A DNA stretch of 6,251 bases from Deltaproteobacteria bacterium (GTDB taxonomy: Bacteria > Desulfobacterota > DSM-4660 > Desulfatiglandales > Desulfatiglandaceae). The stretch is from positions 1-6,251 of the forward strand of contig JAFDJF010000226.1 of assembly GCA_019307645.1 (NCBI GenBank). Reading direction: 5' to 3'. Below are positions 1 to 6,181 of this stretch, piece after piece. Numbering within the stretch: position 1 is the stretch's first letter; every line of letters starts with the position of its first letter. The notes under the pieces are model-generated. The model saw nothing but the letters and a program-made list of their open reading frames with translations. It ran no database searches and was not told the origin of the DNA. Both the position numbers and the translations under genes were made by a program.

Positions 1-748
1 CACTGGAAACGCTGATATTTCCACCATAACCTCTGACAATTCCAAGGACAACAAAAAGACCCAGTCCGGCGCCCTTGTTTTCTTTTTTGGTCGTAAAAAA
101 TGGGTCAAATATCCGATGAATAACGGCGCTATCGATTCCCTGGCCTGTGTCGCTCACTGTTAAGCGAAGATACACGCCCGGATCCAGACCCATGCCGGTT
201 GAAGTCTCAGGCCCGAAATCGATTTCGGACAGGGACACTTTCAGGATCCCCCCGGTCTGCCGCATGGCATGGCACGCGTTTGTGCACAGGTTCATAATTA
301 TCCTGTGTATCTGGGTTGGATCAGCCAGGACCGAACCGCATTCTTCAACTATATTCTCACATATTTCAATGGTAGGCGGCTGCGAGGCCCTGAGGAATTT
401 CAGCGTTTCCTTTATAATAAGCTGAACCTGCAGCGGGTTCGGACGGTCCTCACCATGGCAGTTGAAGGTTAGGAACTGCCGGATCAGATCCCGAGCCCGG
501 TCGGCCGCCTTAAGCACTTCCTCCAGATTGCTCCGGGCCGGGCTGTCTTCAGGCATATCGTTTATGGTCATCTCGGTGTATCCGATAATGGGATACAGGA
601 GATTGTTAAAATCATGGGCAATTCCTCCGGCCAGGTCCAAAATGGTCTTTCCGATAAATGACTGCCTGGGCACTTTATCCTGGCTAACCGCAGCCGCTTC
701 CGTTTCAGCCTGTTTCCGTTCACTGATATTTGGAATTAATGCGACCAT
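1..748 (-). CDS. Sensor histidine kinase, catalytic core (3' end cut by window edge)
   Basis: This is a two-component histidine kinase; it would autophosphorylate on histidine and pass phosphate to a response regulator whose gene is not in view. 249 residues are visible. The H-box GGIAHDFNNLL has the phospho-accepting His45. It is followed by the dimerisation helix with PIIGYTEM and a second helix ending RARDLIRQFLTF (about 86-95). The ATPase domain shows the N-box NLCTNACHAM (153-162), the G1 box DTGQGI (200-205), the F-box FDPFFTTK (214-221) and the G2 box GAGLGL (226-231). No transmembrane segment or sensor domain is present. The frame opens at ATG 748 behind GGAGGA, only 3-4 nt from the start. 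Residues 1-15 (MVALIPNISERKQAE) look like the last strand and tail of a PAS/PAC domain, so the protein seems to lack its sensor. A C-terminal receiver domain could lie beyond the window. Kinase assignment is certain; partner and signal are unknown. Confidence 0.93.
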   Translation of the reverse strand, partial: MVALIPNISERKQAETEAAAVSQDKVPRQSFIGKTILDLAGGIAHDFNNLLYPIIGYTEMTINDMPEDSPARSNLEEVLKAADRARDLIRQFLTFNCHGEDRPNPLQVQLIIKETLKFLRASQPPTIEICENIVEECGSVLADPTQIHRIIMNLCTNACHAMRQTGGILKVSLSEIDFGPETSTGMGLDPGVYLRLTVSDTGQGIDSAVIHRIFDPFFTTKKENKGAGLGLFVVLGIVRGYGGNISVSS

Positions 749-751
749 TAT

Positions 752-757
752 TCCTCC
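752..757 (-). promoter_or_regulatory. Shine-Dalgarno-like GGAGGA before the kinase ATG
   Basis: GGAGGA precedes ATG 748 with only 3 nt between its last base and the start codon, closer than usual. The same bases are two in-frame Gly codons of the upstream PAS-like reading, so the match may be partly fortuitous. It is still the only plausible ribosome site for this frame, because there is no other ATG, GTG or TTG in frame between the upstream stop at 818-820 and 748. Confidence 0.5.
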
Positions 758-819
758 AGCAAGATAACGGTTTTTGCATCTTTTCGGAAGTTCGATAAAA
801 CCATTTATGTTGATGTGCT

Positions 820-848
820 ATTATATCGAAGAAAAAAGGGCATTTCAA
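820..848 (-). promoter_or_regulatory. Sigma70-type promoter for the histidine kinase
   Basis: On the minus strand the -35 box TTGAAA (848-843) and a perfect -10 box TATAAT (825-820) are separated by exactly 17 bp (842-826). Transcription would begin near 813 and give a 5' UTR of about 65 nt before ATG 748. The -10 box overlaps the TAG (820-818) that closes the kinase frame upstream, so translation from this transcript cannot include anything before that stop. The match is strong (11 of 12 consensus bases) but sits in AT-rich DNA where chance matches are more likely. Confidence 0.65.
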
Positions 849-877
849 GAAAAAAATACGATATGTTGTTGTATCTT

Positions 878-908
878 AACAAAATACCACTATGTGTAGT
901 ATTTTGTT
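878..908. repeat. 13-bp inverted repeat with 5-nt spacer (operator or weak bidirectional terminator)
   Basis: The arms AACAAAATACCAC (878-890) and GTAGTATTTTGTT (896-908) are complementary except at one position, with spacer TATGT. The outer 10 bp are perfect. In RNA read from the minus strand the odd pair becomes U-G, giving a continuous 13-bp stem with a 5-nt loop; read from the plus strand it is a C-A mismatch. The layout, an A-rich arm, a short mixed core and a U-rich arm, resembles a weak terminator for the gene ending at 1114. Its centre is also about 80 bp upstream of the predicted kinase transcription start, where an activator site would be expected. Sequence alone does not decide between these. 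Confidence 0.55.
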
Positions 909-1113
909 CGACTGCCTCCGGTTAACTCAGGGTTATCAAAAACAGTTTTTTCCGTGTATTTTCTGAAATTAATAGTGCAAATTATATTTTATTTCAGTCA
1001 CTTGCGGGGCATTGCTAAATTTTTTGGCCAAAATATGCCGTTATATGTTTTCTTCGGGACATTGATTTCTATCTGAACAGGAGGGAAAAGGGCAAGGTGG
1101 AAGGATGCTTTCT

Positions 1114-2670
1114 TTACAACTGGCTCTCTATGGGGAGCAGACGGAAAAAGAAATCCGCGATGCGTTGCCGGAAACTGCGGGCCGGCTGACGCGAAACATT
1201 GCCGGCGCTGGATTTCCAGCGAATTTTATCGTTCATATCCAGGTAGACGCGCCAGGCATTTTCCGGTGTCATCAGGGTATCGAAATGTTCAGCCAGCTGT
1301 TTGCTAAGTCCCGGAGACTGTATATAGAGGCCATTTTCGGTGTTGATTCTGAGGGCGCGAGGGTCGAGGTTGAGGGAGCCCACAAAACATCTCTTTCTGT
1401 CACCCACAATTGCCTTAATATGCAAGGATATGAATCCCGAATGGATCGGCGGCACATCTGATACGGCACGCACAGCAGATGACGGGTCATGACGAAACTC
1501 ATAGAGTTCAGCGCCGGTCGCGAGGATACGCCGGCGGTATTTCTTATAATGGCTATGGGTAACGGTGTGATTGTTTGCTCCCATTGATCCGGTGAGAATC
1601 TTGATCTTTACACCCTCTGACGACAGCCGAGCAACGTTCTTTAAAAAATCTCCTATTGGGATGAGATAAGGCGTGATGATGATGAGTTCCTTGTGATTCG
1701 GCTCGGCCAGATGGATGAGCATATCCGCAAGTCGATGTTCCTCACCGTCAAAGGTCATCGGAACATCCTGAAGAAAATGAGCCTCGCCCACTTCCATAAG
1801 TGAGGGGAGCTGAGCCAGCGACTCCTTCCAGTCTACAGGCTCCATGGGATAAGAAGCAAGAACATCACGATGGCTTATCAAATATTCATCGATCCGTTGG
1901 CGAAGGGCCTGCAATTCCTCAATTGTTGCCTTACTGGACGTGGCACTGCCCGGATAGGAGAGATCTACGTTCCAGTATTCATCGAAGGCATGGGAGATCT
2001 CCTCAATTACCGGGCCGACCACAAGCACATCGAGATCCTGAAAATTGTACTTCTCGCTGAGACCGAAGTACGCGTTACCGATATTGCGCCCGCCGACAAT
2101 GGCCAGCCGATTATCGACAACGAAGAGTTTATTGTGCATTCGGCGGTTCAGCTCTCTGAAGTAGAGCAGAAATTCGCCATAAGCCCCCAGGGTGCTGTCT
2201 CGGACCCTGCCGGGATTAAAGATCTTTATTTCGATGTTCGGATGCCTGCAAATGGCGGCAATCGTACGGTCTTTGGGGGCAAAAAGCAGGTCATCCACAA
2301 GCAGACGCACGCGTACCCCGCGTTGGGCAGCCTTGAGCAGACGATCAAAAAGAAAATTGCCGGCCTCGTCGTTCTGCCAGATAAAATACTGGGCATCGAT
2401 AGAGGAAACCGCGTGGTCGATAAGGGCCAGGCGCCATTTCAATGCCTCATCGTTACGTGTAAGAAGTAGAAACCCCGACTCTTCCGGCCCATGGACGTCG
2501 CTGACCCTCAAAGAGACCTCTGCAAGCACGCCGGATTCCGCCGGGGGGAGTGAATAGACATCGGGGGTTGGCGGCGGGGACGGGAGCATCGCACAGCCAT
2601 TGATTATAAGGGCGGCGACGACGACAAACAGCGGATATGTTAACGCCCTTTTTATTACATACAGCCGCAT
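1114..2670 (-). CDS. ClsC/YmdC-like phospholipase D family protein, predicted lipoprotein
   Basis: This is a two-domain PLD-superfamily enzyme, 518 residues from the chosen ATG. It has both catalytic motifs: HNKLFVVD (His179, Lys181, Asp186) and HIKAIVGD (His417, Lys419, Asp424), each followed by the expected Gly-Gly/Gly-Ser and Asn residues. From recalled sequence, SSIDAQYFIWQNDEAG, RGVRVRLLVDD, LNRRMHNK, GGRNIGNAYFG and the end LLPIESQL match the E. coli ClsC (YmdC) pattern. ClsC makes cardiolipin from phosphatidylglycerol and phosphatidylethanolamine; phospholipase or transphosphatidylase activity is the alternative. Unlike cytoplasmic-side E. coli ClsC, it starts with a lipoprotein signal: basic residues, a hydrophobic run, then INGC with Cys26, followed by a Pro-rich linker. 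Ala at +2 does not suggest inner-membrane retention. ATG 2670 is 7 nt after the preceding gene's stop. A GTG at 2694 would add 8 residues and overlap that gene by 17 bp. Neither has a clear Shine-Dalgarno site, so translational coupling is likely. Family is certain; exact lipid reaction is inferred. Confidence 0.92.
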   Translation of the reverse strand: MRLYVIKRALTYPLFVVVAALIINGCAMLPSPPPTPDVYSLPPAESGVLAEVSLRVSDVHGPEESGFLLLTRNDEALKWRLALIDHAVSSIDAQYFIWQNDEAGNFLFDRLLKAAQRGVRVRLLVDDLLFAPKDRTIAAICRHPNIEIKIFNPGRVRDSTLGAYGEFLLYFRELNRRMHNKLFVVDNRLAIVGGRNIGNAYFGLSEKYNFQDLDVLVVGPVIEEISHAFDEYWNVDLSYPGSATSSKATIEELQALRQRIDEYLISHRDVLASYPMEPVDWKESLAQLPSLMEVGEAHFLQDVPMTFDGEEHRLADMLIHLAEPNHKELIIITPYLIPIGDFLKNVARLSSEGVKIKILTGSMGANNHTVTHSHYKKYRRRILATGAELYEFRHDPSSAVRAVSDVPPIHSGFISLHIKAIVGDRKRCFVGSLNLDPRALRINTENGLYIQSPGLSKQLAEHFDTLMTPENAWRVYLDMNDKIRWKSSAGNVSRQPARSFRQRIADFFFRLLPIESQL

Positions 2671-2677
2671 AGTTGAC

Positions 2678-4585
2678 TCATTCCCGACAGTCACTTGAAG
2701 GAGTCAGCCAGATAACATCGTACGGTTGTAAGTGGACGAGCAGTTTTTTCCCTTCCGCCATCCATTCCTTTTCAGTCAAAAGGTCAACCCATCGTGTTTC
2801 CTCAATTTTCAGGTCATGAATCGGTATCTCCACACTGCAAGCGCGGTTGGTGACGTTTGTCACGGTCAGGATGCGTTGGTCCTTTTCAGGGGATGTCCTT
2901 AAAACAGTAAAAACATGCGGTGAAATCATCAAGACACGCTGGTCCCCATGAGGATGGAAGGCGCGGTTTCCCGTGCGGGTGAGATTAAGTTTGCTTCCAT
3001 CACGACGAAGGAGCGAAAGTTTGGAGTTGGGGTCTTTAAAGGAAAATTGTGGGCTCGCACTGTCGATCGTCCCCCGGTTGATGTCTCTATTGTGCTTTGT
3101 CTTTTTAACAAGTTCGTGGTCGTTAGGGGTTCCGAGGGCGCCGTGGGCGTATACAGCCGGCACACCTTGAAGAACAAGCGCAATGCTCCTTGACGCAATA
3201 TACCGTCTGACCTGAAGGAAAACATCTTCGTCGCTATTGTCAGCATTGATGGCGCTCCACCAGGTTGAGTTGATTTCATAAGGTTCTTCTGTCATGTCTT
3301 CGGTCATCTTGTAAGAGATGTGTGCACCGTGCTCTTTTGCACTATGAATGATAAAATCGATATCTTCCTTTGAAAGAATTTCTTTTACCCCCATGAGTCC
3401 GATCCCGTCGTGGGTGTCCAGCATGTTAAAGAAGGTGGCTGTGTCAGAATCGACTTTCAGATTATGCGCCCACTTGGAAAGGGCGGTGGCATCTTCTTTG
3501 TAGAAGGTATGAAGGACAAGCGGTGGCAATGCAAAGTTGTATACCATGTGGGCTTCGTCATAGCCGTTTCCGAAATAGGAGACATTGTCATCATGGGGGA
3601 CATTCGTCTCTGTAATCACGGCTACGGTTGGGGCGACAGTATCCATCACATCGCGCAGGAGTTTCGCGATTTCATGGGTTTCGGGCAAATGAACACAGTC
3701 GGTTCCCGGTTCTGCCCAAATATAAGTCACGGCATCCAGACGAATAATGTCAGCGCCTCTACGCACATAAAAAAGCAGGCCTTCGATGACAGCCATCAGG
3801 GCGTGTGGGTTCCTGAAATTGATGTCGATCTGATCTTCGGAGAATGTGGTCCACACATACCTGGGACCGTCGATCGTATTAAATTTCGTTAGGATATCAG
3901 AAGTACGGGGCCGAAAAATTTTACTTCGCTGATCAGGGGTCAGTTCATCGGGTGATTCATAGGAAACGAAAAAGTTTTTAAAGAGAGGATTCCCCCTCAG
4001 GAACTCCCTGAACATCCGTGATCCAGATGAACAATGGTTCATCACGCCGTCAAACATAAGATCGTAATCGGCTGCCATATTAAGGATATCGTCCCAGCTT
4101 CCCAGATTCGGGTCTACGGTTTTAAAGTCGACGACTGCAAAGCCTCTGTCAGAAGAATAGGGGAAGAAGGGAAGAATGTGCAGGGTATTGATTGCGCCAC
4201 GATTGTAAGCATTCACGAAATTGTGTAGCGTAGCAAGGGGCGTACTTCCTTTGCCGTGGATCATGTCACCATAGGTGATTAAAACCATATCTTTTTCAGT
4301 AAACCGTTCTTTTGGATCAAAATCTTTTTCCGCCTCAATCAACCCCCGGGGTTTATGCGCGTGGTGAACTTTGAGAATTCGTTCCAACTCGGGCATTACC
4401 CTTTCTGCTTCAGCTTCGCCGTATAGGAAGGAAAGCCGCGCAAACATATGTTCCATTCTTTCAGGCGGAATCACAAGAAGCGGTTTTGTGAAATCCGGTT
4501 CCGGATTGTACCGGATTCGGGTTATTTTCGTTGGCTCTTTGATCTCCCGGCTTCTCTCTGAAATTTCATCGCTCAGTTTCATCAT
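2678..4585 (-). CDS. GH13 subfamily 18 glycoside (sugar) phosphorylase
   Basis: This is a cytoplasmic alpha-glucoside phosphorylase of the sucrose/glucosylglycerate phosphorylase group; it would split a glucoside with phosphate to give alpha-glucose 1-phosphate plus the aglycone. The TIM barrel starts with ITYGD (103-107), then HILPFFPYSSDRGF and NLGSWDD. The four GH13 regions are FDGVMNH (178-184), RLDAV with the nucleophile Asp284, ITETN with the acid/base Glu326, and LDTHDGIG with the transition-state Asp393. The stretches AEPGTDCVHLPETH, EPYEIN and ALGTPND...DINR resemble E. coli YcjM and glucosylglycerate phosphorylases more than classical sucrose phosphorylases; this is judged from memory. 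At 635 residues it is longer than the roughly 500-560 usual, with about 95 residues before the barrel, including LYGEAEAERVMPELE (54-68), which is common in this branch. No signal peptide is seen. ATG 4585 (or ATG 4582) follows AAAAAGG by 6-9 nt. The gene lies 51 bp after pyruvate kinase. The family is firm; the substrate is not settled. Confidence 0.9.
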   Translation of the reverse strand: MMKLSDEISERSREIKEPTKITRIRYNPEPDFTKPLLVIPPERMEHMFARLSFLYGEAEAERVMPELERILKVHHAHKPRGLIEAEKDFDPKERFTEKDMVLITYGDMIHGKGSTPLATLHNFVNAYNRGAINTLHILPFFPYSSDRGFAVVDFKTVDPNLGSWDDILNMAADYDLMFDGVMNHCSSGSRMFREFLRGNPLFKNFFVSYESPDELTPDQRSKIFRPRTSDILTKFNTIDGPRYVWTTFSEDQIDINFRNPHALMAVIEGLLFYVRRGADIIRLDAVTYIWAEPGTDCVHLPETHEIAKLLRDVMDTVAPTVAVITETNVPHDDNVSYFGNGYDEAHMVYNFALPPLVLHTFYKEDATALSKWAHNLKVDSDTATFFNMLDTHDGIGLMGVKEILSKEDIDFIIHSAKEHGAHISYKMTEDMTEEPYEINSTWWSAINADNSDEDVFLQVRRYIASRSIALVLQGVPAVYAHGALGTPNDHELVKKTKHNRDINRGTIDSASPQFSFKDPNSKLSLLRRDGSKLNLTRTGNRAFHPHGDQRVLMISPHVFTVLRTSPEKDQRILTVTNVTNRACSVEIPIHDLKIEETRWVDLLTEKEWMAEGKKLLVHLQPYDVIWLTPSSDCRE

Positions 4586-4636
4586 AGTCTACCTTTTTAT
4601 TATTCCTGCGGTGCTGTTTACAAAATATACAGAACG

Positions 4637-6076
4637 CTACTCGTCCGACGTGCGGCCAAAATCAATAATTTCCATGCGGTGGTTTGCCTCCGGATGCATT
4701 GGGGATGGGCCCTCAGTCAGAACGACAAGACGCTCCGTCATCCCTTGTGATCGGAGCCAGTCCCGGGCAAACTTATTCCAGTCCTCCGGGTATTCGGGCT
4801 CATGTACCGGGTATACTCCGTATGAAAATTGAAGCCCCTGACATACGGCTTTGTCCGGACTGACGGAGGTTATCCACACCGGAAGCCTGAAGCGCGCGAT
4901 GCTTCTTGCAGTTGCACCGCTCAGGGTGGGGATGATTACGGTCGCCGGAGATGAACGCGCCAGCGTGGTTTCGACGCTCAGGGCGATCAGATCCGGCACA
5001 CTCACATTACGGTCGCGACCATATGTCCTCAACTCCTCTTGCAGGCGGTAACTGGTGCGATGCGGCTCAATGGCCGCAGCGATCTTGGCCAGCATGCGCG
5101 CGGCATCCACAGGATACTTTCCCATGGCTGACTCACCGGAAAGCATGACACAGTCCGTACCGTCGAGTATGGCATTGGCCACGTCCGTGGCCTCGGCACG
5201 GGTGGGGCGCCGGGTGTTTGTCATGGACTCAAGCATCTGCGTGGCGGTAATTACAGGCTTGCCCAGCTTGACTGCCTGAAGCATCAACTGTTTCTGAACA
5301 GCGGCGATCTGCTCGATGGGTATTTCCACCCCAAGGTCGCCACGGGCCACCATAATGCCGTCTGCTACCTGGAGGATGCCGTCCATATGATCCAGCGCGC
5401 CTGCGCGTTCTATTTTGGCGATGATAAAGGGTTTGTGACCCAGGACTGCCGCCGCGTCACGGACTGCGGTGACGTCTGCGGCTGTCTCCACAAAAGACTG
5501 ACTAACCGCATCAACACCCTGTTCCAAAGCGAATTTCAAACAGCTGTGGTCATGGTCGGTGAATGCGCTGATGCCAAGGTCAATGCCGGGCAAATTAAGA
5601 CCTTTTCGGGACCGCAGTTTTCCGCCCACAAGGACCCGGCAGTGAACCTCACTACCCTCTACCCTAACGACTTCGAGTTCTATAAGACCGTCGTTGAGAA
5701 ACAGCTTGTCTCCCGGATTAACTGCCTGTGGCAGCCGGTCGAAGGTAACAGAGGCCCGGCCTTTATCACCCACGCTCTCCTCGGTGGTCAGCGTAAACGG
5801 GTCACCGGATTCTAATTCGATAGGTTCTTGCGCAAATTCGCCGATGCGCATCTTGGGGCCTGGAAGATCGGCCATAATTGTCACGTGCCGCTCCGTTGTA
5901 CGGGCGGCAACACGGATATCCTCGATCACTTTTTTATGACTTGCAAAATCGCCGTGGGAAAAATTGAGCCGGGCTATGTTCATGCCTGCCCGGATCAATT
6001 TTTCAAGGATTTCCTGAGACGCTGACGCCGGTCCAATGGTGCAGACGATCTTGGTTTTGTTGGCTGGTAGTGTCAT
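4637..6076 (-). CDS. pyk: Pyruvate kinase
   Basis: It catalyses phosphoenolpyruvate + ADP to pyruvate + ATP, the last step of glycolysis, in the cytoplasm as a tetramer. The 479-residue length is normal. Motifs in order: KIVCTIGPAS (8-18), RLNFSHGD (36-43), the nucleotide/cation site ADLPGPKMRIG (69-79), B domain about 80-165, catalytic AKIERAGAL with Lys221 and metal ligand Glu223, ARGDLGVEIP with Asp247, then TATQMLESM and RAEATDVANAILDG. The C-terminal regulatory domain includes TLSGATARSIARFR (384-397), resembling the effector phosphate loop. Its end, TEGPSPMHPEANHRMEI (454-470), replaces the usual TAG...G.TN pattern. Lys75, with Leu71, Pro72 and Ile78, is the signature of potassium-independent enzymes. 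ATG 6076 has a good GGGAGA ribosome site 5 nt upstream. It appears to lead an operon with the phosphorylase and PLD genes. Confidence 0.98.
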   Translation of the reverse strand: MTLPANKTKIVCTIGPASASQEILEKLIRAGMNIARLNFSHGDFASHKKVIEDIRVAARTTERHVTIMADLPGPKMRIGEFAQEPIELESGDPFTLTTEESVGDKGRASVTFDRLPQAVNPGDKLFLNDGLIELEVVRVEGSEVHCRVLVGGKLRSRKGLNLPGIDLGISAFTDHDHSCLKFALEQGVDAVSQSFVETAADVTAVRDAAAVLGHKPFIIAKIERAGALDHMDGILQVADGIMVARGDLGVEIPIEQIAAVQKQLMLQAVKLGKPVITATQMLESMTNTRRPTRAEATDVANAILDGTDCVMLSGESAMGKYPVDAARMLAKIAAAIEPHRTSYRLQEELRTYGRDRNVSVPDLIALSVETTLARSSPATVIIPTLSGATARSIARFRLPVWITSVSPDKAVCQGLQFSYGVYPVHEPEYPEDWNKFARDWLRSQGMTERLVVLTEGPSPMHPEANHRMEIIDFGRTSDE

Positions 6077-6081
6077 GGTTC

Positions 6082-6087
6082 TCTCCC
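6082..6087 (-). promoter_or_regulatory. Shine-Dalgarno site of pyk
   Basis: GGGAGA lies 5 nt before ATG 6076 on the minus strand, the best-placed ribosome site in the window. It supports this start over any internal Met and agrees with the conserved family N-terminus (NKTKIVCTIGP close to residue 6). Confidence 0.75.
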
Positions 6088-6181
6088 AAAATTATAAGTG
6101 AGTCTCATCCGGCGGAACAGGAGGCCTGAGGAATAATCCTTGAAGGAATTGCCGTCAGGTCGTGTGTCCTCGACCGGCGCT

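Larger units (their letters stand above)
749..1113. other. AT-rich 365-bp intergenic gap between the PLD gene and the kinase gene
   Basis: No protein-like reading was found in the three minus-strand frames, apart from the short PAS-like stretch at 749-817; frames are broken by frequent stops. The gap holds the kinase promoter, the inverted repeat at 878-908, a perfect 12-bp palindrome TTTTGGCCAAAA at 1022-1033, and two GGTTAAC/GGTTATC heptamers at 920-926 and 931-937 spaced 11 bp apart. No GC-rich hairpin followed by a U-run was seen after the stop at 1114, so a canonical intrinsic terminator for the upstream operon is not evident. Confidence 0.6.

Noticed and set aside
147..767. Several 67-101 codon plus-strand frames opposite the kinase
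   Set aside because: The minus-strand reading contains the ordered H, N, G1, F and G2 boxes of a kinase, so the plus-strand frames are shadows.
1022..1033. Perfect palindrome TTTTGGCCAAAA
   Set aside because: It is short and lies in AT-rich DNA, with no U-run or promoter placement that would give it a role. It is noted only as part of the gap.
1870..2469. A 199-codon open frame on the plus strand, antisense to the PLD gene
   Set aside because: It lies wholly inside the well-supported PLD coding sequence, its translation shows no recognisable motif, and no ribosome site or promoter supports it. It is best explained as a shadow of the PLD codon pattern.
3410..3892. A 160-codon plus-strand frame antisense to the phosphorylase
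   Set aside because: It is fully covered by the conserved catalytic core of the phosphorylase on the other strand and has no recognisable family features.
4586..4636. Possible internal promoter between pyk and the phosphorylase gene
   Set aside because: Only weak -35 and -10 resemblances (TTTGTA, AATAAA) are present in a 51-bp gap, not enough to call.
5387..5815. A 142-codon plus-strand frame antisense to pyruvate kinase
   Set aside because: It overlaps conserved pyruvate kinase sequence and has no independent support.
6091..6096. TATAAT on the minus strand just before pyk
   Set aside because: The predicted transcription start would fall inside or next to the ribosome site, and no -35 box is found at 16-18 bp spacing, nor an extended -10 TG. 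It is probably chance.
6125..6159. Possible hairpin between the RGG-tail gene and pyk (CCTGA/TCAGG enclosing TCCTT-G-AAGGA)
   Set aside because: The outer stem is 5 bp, the inner repeat leaves almost no loop, and no U-run follows in the minus direction, so a terminator or leader structure is not supported.
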